DNA of 9,096 nt from contig JAHFIO010000029.1 in assembly GCA_023246325.1 (NCBI GenBank), forward strand, positions 1-9,096, given 5' to 3'. Positions 4,850-9,096 of the stretch are shown here, one piece after another. A program made the translations under genes and the position numbers. This stretch comes from Candidatus Uhrbacteria bacterium. GTDB lineage: Bacteria > Patescibacteriota > Patescibacteriia > 2-12-FULL-60-25. The first letter of the stretch is position 1, and every line of letters begins with the position of its first letter. Under the pieces are notes generated by a model, which was not told the origin of the DNA, did no database searches, and saw only the letters and a program-made list of their open reading frames with translations.

Positions 4850-5614
4850 ATGAAGCAGCTTCCGTATTTTGGTGTAACTGGGTTTATGAAGGCAAATGAA
4901 ATAGATGCTGTGAGGTGTATTGCCAATGATTTTAGATCATTGACAGGTTATTGGTATGATAAGAGGCGAATTATGATTGGCGTGCTTGCGAGCAGTAAAA
5001 CCCTTGCAGGTATTCCTAATAAATGGCCAAATCGGTATCCAGATCCAAAAAATATTTCTGGTATATTTCTGCCACATTATGCCGCATTGAATCTTATCCA
5101 TTATGCAACTGATGATAAGGATTCACTGCATGATCAACTTCAACAACTCATTCATTTGGGCGGTAGCCTTCTTGATGGTTTTCAACTGAATATGCGTTGG
5201 CCGCATCCTGCCAAACTCGTGGCATTGAAAGGCATGCGCGTCGTTCTACAGATTGGCGCTGGAGCCATGGGTGCCATTGGTGACGATCCTGCCTTTTGTG
5301 CGAAATGTTTGGATGAGTATATGGGTACGGTTACTGATGTACTCATTGATGCATCAGGCGGCAAGGGAATTCCCATGCAGACCGAAGCCGCACTTCGGTA
5401 TGTCAGGGCTATTCGTGAGCGACATCCCGACCTTGGTATAGGCGTTGCAGGTGGATTGTCGAGCGAGACATTGAATCTCCTCGATCCGATCAAAGCATTC
5501 GCGCCAGATATTTCTATCGACGCAGAAGGCGCGCTTCGAAATTCCGAAGATCATCTTGACACGGCAAAAATGGATTCGTATCTATATGCAGCGAAGCGGT
5601 ATTTCCTTCCGTGA
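4850..5614 (+). CDS. TrpF-like TIM-barrel protein, probably not a true PRA isomerase
   Basis: The product is 254 residues; AAGGAG (4838-4843) lies 6 nt before the ATG. The order of motifs matches phosphoribosylanthranilate isomerase (TrpF): an N-terminal FGVTGFMKANEI (7-18) in the place of KICGxxxxEDA, a central strand DGFQLN (109-114), VLIDASGGKG (164-173) like the TrpF LLDSGxGGTG segment with Asp167, GIGVAGGLSSETL (196-208) like the LAGGL strand, and a final SIDAEGALR (222-230) like the DVSSGVE phosphate-binding end. The catalytic Cys of TrpF aligns with Thr10, and the chain is some 40 residues longer than usual. No other trp gene is nearby. I infer a phosphate-binding sugar isomerase-like or aldolase-like enzyme of unknown substrate. 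Two ATCCTGCC octamers lie within the gene (HPA 119-121 and DPA 146-148). Confidence 0.7.
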   Translation: MKQLPYFGVTGFMKANEIDAVRCIANDFRSLTGYWYDKRRIMIGVLASSKTLAGIPNKWPNRYPDPKNISGIFLPHYAALNLIHYATDDKDSLHDQLQQLIHLGGSLLDGFQLNMRWPHPAKLVALKGMRVVLQIGAGAMGAIGDDPAFCAKCLDEYMGTVTDVLIDASGGKGIPMQTEAALRYVRAIRERHPDLGIGVAGGLSSETLNLLDPIKAFAPDISIDAEGALRNSEDHLDTAKMDSYLYAAKRYFLP

Positions 5615-5629
5615 AATATCGCTTTTTTT
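5594..5629 (+). terminator. rho-independent terminator overlapping the end of the TrpF-like gene
   Basis: Positions 5594-5605 pair with 5613-5624: twelve pairs including one G-U (5599 with 5619). The loop is 7 nt and a T run covers 5623-5629. The TGA stop (5612-5614) sits at the base of the loop and the right arm. Confidence 0.88.
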
Positions 5630-5640
5630 ATTTGCTATAT

Positions 5641-5684
5641 GCGTATCCTGCCTTGACAAAAACCTTTTTTTTCGGCAGGATGTG
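5641..5684 (+). repeat. inverted-octamer promoter cassette, copy A
   Basis: ATCCTGCC (5645-5652) and GGCAGGAT (5674-5681) form a perfect 8-nt inverted repeat. Inside it lie TTGACA (5653-5658), five A, CC and eight T. From TTGACA a 17-nt spacer leads to CAGGAT (5676-5681) at the -10 position; it keeps the key second A and last T of TATAAT. The 44 nt match copy B (6960-7003) at 43 positions. A GGAGG site (5697-5701) and a TTCTTTCAC spacer before the ATG complete the unit. Confidence 0.8.
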
Positions 5685-5710
5685 GACACACGAAACGGAG
5701 GTTCTTTCAC

Positions 5711-6205
5711 ATGAATGAAGATGAAAAAGAATTGTATGGTAATATCCATAAGGCTATTTTGGACATTTCTCCTTTAGAAAAATACAGCACATATCCTGTA
5801 GGTGGACTTTTTCTTGTCAGCTCACATATATTTCGCCCTGGTGATCGACATGCGCATGATGACAGTCGATATGGATCAAGATATTACTTTGATTATATAA
5901 TTCTTCAACATGATGTATCGGATTATATTACAAGTGTATTAACTCAATTTCACGAGCCATCCTTGAAAAGTGATTTTGATGGAAAAGAATTACTTGCTAG
6001 TATAGTTCTACGAAGACTGTCTTTTGAGAAATTTGAAGTTGGATATATTGGTGAAAAGCTTGCGAAAAGCAAAAACATACCATTTAGACTCAATTGGCAT
6101 GGACTTGGTAGTCGGTGTATTTGGGAAAATCCATTGATTACTCCAAAGGGATTTGGTACATTTCAAGATGATTTTTATTGCACGAAAAAAAATAATAAGC
6201 TTTAA
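5711..6205 (+). CDS. orphan protein of the cassette-linked family
   Basis: The product is 164 residues, starting at ATG 5711, 9 nt after GGAGG. I do not recognise it. It has no signal peptide or clear membrane segment, and many Tyr, Phe and His residues, with a charged HAHDDSR stretch (47-53). It looks like a divergent relative of the 7436 product. NIHKAILDISPLEK (11-24) resembles SIRYALLDIPKLDE there, and SIVLRRLSF (97-105) resembles VDILRLKST. Its upstream cassette is nearly identical to that of the gene at 7031. The shared promoter unit and short sequence echoes suggest a family spread by duplication. Function is unknown. The gene is AT-rich and contains no GGCAGGAT octamer. Confidence 0.75.
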   Translation: MNEDEKELYGNIHKAILDISPLEKYSTYPVGGLFLVSSHIFRPGDRHAHDDSRYGSRYYFDYIILQHDVSDYITSVLTQFHEPSLKSDFDGKELLASIVLRRLSFEKFEVGYIGEKLAKSKNIPFRLNWHGLGSRCIWENPLITPKGFGTFQDDFYCTKKNNKL

Positions 6206-6235
6206 ACGCTTTACACTTTGTTGAAGCGTTTTTTT
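6204..6235 (+). terminator. rho-independent terminator overlapping a stop codon
   Basis: AAACGCTT (6204-6211) pairs with AAGCGTTT (6224-6231) across a 12-nt loop, followed by a T run to 6235. The TAA stop (6203-6205) overlaps the left arm. Confidence 0.85.
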
Positions 6236-6252
6236 CTTTTTTTCTAATACTG

Positions 6253-6261
6253 TGATATAAA
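6253..6261 (+). promoter_or_regulatory. extended -10 promoter, probably giving a leaderless mRNA
   Basis: TGA then TATAAA (6256-6261) is an extended -10 (TGn plus five of six). The expected start near 6268-6270 coincides with the ATG at 6270. The -35 region is only a T-rich stretch from the preceding terminator. Confidence 0.55.
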
Positions 6262-6269
6262 ATATATCT

Positions 6270-6635
6270 ATGGATCAAACAGATTACGAAATAAAAATTA
6301 TATCCGAACCTATTATGCTAGATGAGTTAATCAAGTGCATGATTGCAGGTCCGTTTTCTGATATGGTTAAAGCTGTTGTTGATATTGATAAACGTATTAT
6401 TGGCATAGGTTCAGATATGCATGTTGATATTGAACAATTATTGCTAGAGCAAGATTCAAAACAAAAAAATCTTTGGGGTATTAATGTATGGCCCGAAGAA
6501 ACAGATGAACAGTATATTGAATTTGATTCGATGATTAATATTCGTCCGCGAGATAATAATCGATCGCGCGGTGTTGATTCTGTAGAAATTCAAAAAAATA
6601 TTAAAGAAATTGTCAACGAACTCATAAAAAAATAA
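6270..6635 (+). CDS. DUF5674 family protein
   Basis: The 121-residue product matches from memory the DUF5674 family, which has no known function. Recognisable segments are MVKAVVDID (32-40), LLLEQDSKQKNLWGINVWPE (57-76), IEFDSMINIRP (83-93) and NRSRGV (97-102). Full-length agreement suggests a complete, cytoplasmic single-domain protein. There is no Shine-Dalgarno site: the 27 nt before ATG 6270 are A/T. An extended -10 sits 9 nt before the ATG, pointing to leaderless translation. The next gene begins 4 nt after the stop and also lacks a ribosome site, so the two are probably co-translated. This architecture differs from every other plus-strand gene of the window. Confidence 0.8.
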   Translation: MDQTDYEIKIISEPIMLDELIKCMIAGPFSDMVKAVVDIDKRIIGIGSDMHVDIEQLLLEQDSKQKNLWGINVWPEETDEQYIEFDSMINIRPRDNNRSRGVDSVEIQKNIKEIVNELIKK

Positions 6636-6639
6636 ATGT

Positions 6640-6975
6640 ATGTCACAAAATATGAATCGTTGGAATACATTTTCGCTCGCATTACAACTTGGTACCATAG
6701 GAACTGAATTACAGCGTGCGTATAAATGGAAGTGTGTAGGGGAAGAAAAGCGTTTCTGGGAATTTGCGGAGCGAGCATTAGATTATATAAATTTAACATT
6801 AATCGATAAACGCTGGATTTTACGTACACATGAATTATATAGAATGAAAGAAGAAAGTGGTTTGTATTTATTAGGACCTATGTCCGATTCATCTAGGGTA
6901 GGGTTAGAAAAATATTTTAATGCCTTTGCCGATTGCGCAAATCGTGAACGGGTACTCAAGCGTATCTTGCCTTGA
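6640..6975 (+). CDS. orphan helical protein downstream of DUF5674
   Basis: The product is 111 residues, unrecognised, and probably mostly alpha-helical, with long runs free of Gly and Pro such as 15-65. It has no signal peptide or membrane segment. ATG 6640 follows the DUF5674 stop by 4 nt with no Shine-Dalgarno site, implying translational coupling; ATG 6652 is a less likely alternative. Its last codons, RILP and the TGA stop, lie inside the repeated promoter cassette: the stop (6973-6975) is part of the TTGACA -35 (6972-6977) of the next gene. The octamer there is altered to ATCTTGCC. Tight linkage suggests it works with DUF5674; that is an inference. Confidence 0.7.
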   Translation: MSQNMNRWNTFSLALQLGTIGTELQRAYKWKCVGEEKRFWEFAERALDYINLTLIDKRWILRTHELYRMKEESGLYLLGPMSDSSRVGLEKYFNAFADCANRERVLKRILP

Positions 6976-7003
6976 CAAAAACCTTTTTTTTCGGCAGGAT
7001 GTG
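6960..7003 (+). repeat. inverted-octamer promoter cassette, copy B
   Basis: This matches copy A at 43 of 44 positions. The one difference turns the left octamer into ATCTTGCC (6964-6971), keeping pairing with GGCAGGAT (6993-7000) through a G-U at RNA level. TTGACA (6972-6977), a 17-nt spacer and CAGGAT (6995-7000) repeat the promoter geometry. GGAGG (7017-7021) follows. Confidence 0.8.
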
Positions 7004-7030
7004 AACTCAACCTAAAGGAGGTTCTTTCAC

Positions 7031-7357
7031 ATGGCAGAAGTGTTTAAAGTTTCAGAAGAGGCATGTAACCTTGCAAAAGAAAATTGCTTAAAATCTGATT
7101 TATCTGAAAGAAAACTTTCACAACTTGTGAAAGTTAATGTGTATTACAGAGGAACAGAATATCGTGAACTATATAATGAAGCATGTATGGTTCATGAAGA
7201 TACTGTATTTTATTTTATTCGAAATACTCTGGAAGATTTAAAGGAGAATGCTTGGATTATAAAAATTGCTTATCTCAAAGATTCAGGTGCGGCCAATCCA
7301 TATGTATATGAATGGCATCAAAGTACATATGTCTGGAAACACCCAGCTTGTCCGTAA
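7031..7357 (+). CDS. orphan protein of the cassette-linked family (short member)
   Basis: The product is 108 residues, starting at ATG 7031, 9 nt after a full GGAGG. It aligns almost without gaps with residues 28-99 of the 7436 product. LSQLVKVNVY (29-38) matches LSQLICVRIY (28-37), VFYFIRNTLEDL (59-70) matches VYEYILTLLSR, IKIAYLK (77-83) matches VDILRLK, and EWHQST (94-99) matches IWDTQT. The two are therefore adjacent paralogues. No known domain, signal peptide or membrane segment is seen. The protein has conserved aromatic residues and a Cys near the end (CP). An alpha/beta fold is plausible. Function is unknown; the gene is AT-rich and has no octamer inside it. Confidence 0.75.
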   Translation: MAEVFKVSEEACNLAKENCLKSDLSERKLSQLVKVNVYYRGTEYRELYNEACMVHEDTVFYFIRNTLEDLKENAWIIKIAYLKDSGAANPYVYEWHQSTYVWKHPACP

Positions 7358-7368
7358 TATCGCTTTGT

Positions 7369-7396
7369 ATCCTGCCTTGACGGCGGGATTTTTTTT
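7369..7396 (+). terminator. rho-independent terminator made from a cassette variant
   Basis: ATCCTGCC (7369-7376) pairs with GGCGGGAT (7382-7389): eight pairs with one G-U, over the 5-nt loop TTGAC. Eight T residues follow (7389-7396). It ends the gene at 7031. Confidence 0.8.
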
Positions 7397-7405
7397 CGGC
7401 AGGAT
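7369..7405 (+). repeat. inverted-octamer promoter cassette, copy C (variant)
   Basis: ATCCTGCC (7369-7376) and GGCAGGAT (7398-7405) frame TTGACG (7377-7382). CAGGAT (7400-7405) lies 17 nt further on, the same geometry as copies A and B. The A5CC segment is replaced by a second octamer-like arm, GGCGGGAT, which competes with the true right arm. The ribosome site of the next gene is AGAAAGG (7420-7426), weaker than in A and B, but the TTCTTTCAC spacer is kept. Confidence 0.7.
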
Positions 7406-7435
7406 GTTGGTGCACATACAGAAAGGTTCTTTCAC

Positions 7436-7909
7436 ATGACGACAGACACGCTTTCAGAATCAATTAGATATGCATTATTAGATATTCCAAAATTAGATGA
7501 AGAAAATGGGGGCTCGCTTTCACAGCTTATTTGCGTACGAATCTATACGCATGATAGACATGAAAAACCGTATTTCTTTCCTACGTATAGAGTAATGATG
7601 AAAGAAAGTTATGTGTATGAGTACATACTCACCTTGCTTTCTAGGGATGACTATGTGTATAGAGTAGATATTTTACGTCTCAAATCTACACCTACAGATC
7701 TTATGATTTGGGACACGCAAACAGCTAAAATTGTATACGGAGATTTGGTGTATATCCGTAAAATAACAGCGCAGCAGCAAAATGAGCATGTGAAAGAGCC
7801 TTACGATATTTGTAAGACATGTGATGGTATAGATAAGAAAGAAATGGGTTCTAAACTGCCGTCATATGAGATGCTCCCACCTGAATCATTGTGCGTTTGC
7901 ATAGTATAA
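7436..7909 (+). CDS. orphan protein of the cassette-linked family (long member)
   Basis: The product is 157 residues, starting at ATG 7436, 9 nt after AAAGG. Residues 28-99 align with the neighbour at 7031, and residues 9-22 resemble the start of the 5711 product, so it bridges the family. It carries a C-terminal extension absent from the 7031 product, with two close cysteine pairs, CKTC (126-129) and CVC (153-155). These could bind a metal or form disulphides, but nothing proves it. No signal peptide or membrane segment is visible. Function is unknown. The gene is AT-rich and ends in a terminator overlapping its stop codon. Confidence 0.75.
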   Translation: MTTDTLSESIRYALLDIPKLDEENGGSLSQLICVRIYTHDRHEKPYFFPTYRVMMKESYVYEYILTLLSRDDYVYRVDILRLKSTPTDLMIWDTQTAKIVYGDLVYIRKITAQQQNEHVKEPYDICKTCDGIDKKEMGSKLPSYEMLPPESLCVCIV

Positions 7910-7936
7910 CACCTGATGTACATTTGGGTGTTTTTT
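7908..7936 (+). terminator. rho-independent terminator overlapping a stop codon
   Basis: AACACC (7908-7913) pairs with GGTGTT (7927-7932), closing a loop that holds the self-complementary TGTACA, then T residues to 7936. The TAA stop (7907-7909) overlaps the left arm. Confidence 0.75.
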
Positions 7937-7965
7937 ATATACCCTAATAGGATGAGGGAAATAGT

Positions 7966-9063
7966 ATGCGCATAGCCATCGATGCCCGCATGATGGGTGC
8001 CGACGTCACACGTGGCATCGGCAGATATATTCAAGAATTAATTGTAGCAATGTTAGAATTGCATTCAGACAATACGTTTATTTTGATTACGCGTACAAAG
8101 GATCACGCATTTACATCATATAAAAATGTTGAAACAATTGTTGCAGATATTCCCTGGTATGGCATGCAAGAGCAAATGCAGATGCCAAATATTTTTCGTA
8201 AGGCACTAGCAGATGTCATTCATATTCCGCATTGGAATATACCACTTTTTATTCGTGGAAAAGTTGCAATCACTATCCATGATGTATTATTGCGTCACTA
8301 TCCTGCAAGCGCAAAATCTTCTACGCGAAATTTTTTCTTACGCACACTTAAATCGGCAGGATATAGAATCATTTTGGCATATGCGATTCGTCGCGCGCAT
8401 GCCATTTTCGTGCCATCGCATTTTGTTGCAAAAGATCTTGCAGAATTTTATCCTGCCGCAAAGAAAAAAATAATTGTTACGGGGGAGGGCATGCCATCAC
8501 CTGTTTATAAAACATGTACGGTAGAAAATTTTGCTTCGCCGTATCTTTTATATGTCGGCTCTGCATACCCACACAAAGGTTTGGGTTCATTACTTATTGC
8601 ATGGAATAAAATTCGTATTCAATATCCTGCCTTGCGATTAAAAATTGTAGGTGAAAAAGATATATTTATGACGAGCTTAGAGCAATCGCAAGAATCTAGT
8701 GATACGCGAATAGATTTTGTTGGACGTATAGGTGACAAAGCACTGTCACGACTATATGCGCATGCAACTGCATTTGTTTTTCCTTCATTGCATGAAGGTT
8801 TTGGATTGCCGCCACTAGAAGCACTCGCACATGGAACACCCATTATCGCATCTGATGCAGGATCACTTCCCGAAGTCATCGGTCCTGATAATGCTTTTTT
8901 CTTCCATGCGGGAGATTCTGATGCTATACTTACCGCCGTAGATCGCGTTTTGAGTGACCCCGAACGCGCGCATGCAATGGTACTTATAGCAAGTAAAGAT
9001 TGTATGCGTAGACATTCGTGGAAAGCAACCGCTGAAGCTACCCTCCAAGGCTATTTTTCATGA
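7966..9063 (+). CDS. glycosyltransferase family 4 (GT-B fold), mannosyltransferase-like
   Basis: The product is 365 residues, a normal full length for GT4. ATG 7966 is preceded by GAGGG (7954-7958). The N-terminal Rossmann domain starts MRIAIDARMM with the glycine-rich GIGRY (17-21), as expected for acceptor binding. The C-terminal nucleotide-sugar domain begins YLLYVGSAYPHKG (193-205) and contains VGRIGDKALSRLYAHA (252-267). It also has the EX7E motif with Glu277 and Glu285 in HEGFGLPPLEALAHGTPII (276-294) and the following SLPEVIG (300-306). Such enzymes transfer a sugar from a nucleotide donor to a glycan or lipid carrier at the cytoplasmic face of the membrane; donor and acceptor are not readable here. 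It carries three GGCAGGAT octamers. Its stop overlaps the start of another gene, so it probably opens a cell-surface polysaccharide operon. Confidence 0.92.
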   Translation: MRIAIDARMMGADVTRGIGRYIQELIVAMLELHSDNTFILITRTKDHAFTSYKNVETIVADIPWYGMQEQMQMPNIFRKALADVIHIPHWNIPLFIRGKVAITIHDVLLRHYPASAKSSTRNFFLRTLKSAGYRIILAYAIRRAHAIFVPSHFVAKDLAEFYPAAKKKIIVTGEGMPSPVYKTCTVENFASPYLLYVGSAYPHKGLGSLLIAWNKIRIQYPALRLKIVGEKDIFMTSLEQSQESSDTRIDFVGRIGDKALSRLYAHATAFVFPSLHEGFGLPPLEALAHGTPIIASDAGSLPEVIGPDNAFFFHAGDSDAILTAVDRVLSDPERAHAMVLIASKDCMRRHSWKATAEATLQGYFS

Positions 9064-9096
9064 CGAGAATCGACTTAGAATTTCAATTAGAAAAAG
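9060..9096 (+). CDS. start of a downstream gene overlapping the glycosyltransferase (3' end outside window)
   Basis: ATG 9060-9062 overlaps the glycosyltransferase stop (TGA 9061-9063) in an ATGA arrangement, typical of translational coupling. Twelve codons are visible (MTRIDLEFQLEK) and open to the edge. There is no strong ribosome site, only AAGG about 12 nt upstream. Too short to identify. Confidence 0.5.
   Translation, partial: MTRIDLEFQLEK

Larger units (their letters stand above)
667..8631. repeat. dispersed octamer GGCAGGAT / ATCCTGCC, 17 exact copies
   Basis: As GGCAGGAT on the plus strand the copies start at 667, 1347, 1670, 2226, 5674, 6993, 7398 and 8355. As ATCCTGCC they start at 735, 1583, 3713, 5205, 5286, 5645, 7369, 8450 and 8624. 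Read as GGCAGGAT, the base before it is C in 12 of 17 and A in 4. The base after it is A or G in 14. An extended consensus is therefore MGGCAGGATR. Eleven copies lie inside genes and six between genes. Confidence 0.9.

Noticed and set aside
5182..5554. Minus-strand open frames of 103 and 66 residues inside the TrpF-like gene
   Set aside because: The plus-strand product has a coherent TIM-barrel motif order; these frames are low-complexity shadows without ribosome sites.

Overview
The window suggests a small-genome, moderately AT-rich bacterium, most likely a member of the Patescibacteria (Candidate Phyla Radiation). This is an inference. It rests on many short orphan genes, a DUF5674-type gene, strong GGAGG ribosome binding sites, and a heavily iterated octamer. 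TGA is used as a normal stop, so the recoded-TGA (UGA-Gly) code is unlikely. No gene is a secure phylogenetic marker.

Layout. On the minus strand, positions 1-2245 carry three tandem paralogues of a secreted papain-like cysteine protease. The leftmost runs off the window and the rightmost has lost its catalytic Cys and His. From about 2294 everything is on the plus strand. An orphan gene (2348-2830) is followed by a promoter, a strikingly folded non-coding stretch (2929-3045) and tRNA-Pro(UGG) (3053-3128). A more GC-rich block follows: a small orphan gene, a Nudix-like gene, and a second paralogue of the small gene (3271-4730). Next is a TrpF-like TIM-barrel protein (4850-5614). Then comes an AT-rich run of small orphan genes (5711-7909) containing DUF5674. 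The window ends with a GT4 glycosyltransferase (7966-9063) and the first codons of an overlapping gene.

How the parts work together. Nearly every unit has its own promoter and its own rho-independent terminator, and most stop codons lie inside the terminator hairpin. The DNA signature of the window is the octamer GGCAGGAT (or ATCCTGCC). I count 17 exact copies, against about 0.28 expected by chance on both strands. They occur on both strands, in several reading frames, and as inverted pairs that frame a repeated promoter cassette. Three copies of that cassette drive three genes that look like divergent paralogues. The most interesting items are the octamer (a candidate DNA-uptake or chromosome-organising word), the cassette-plus-paralogue family, the folded RNA-like element beside tRNA-Pro, and the protease/pseudoprotease cluster.
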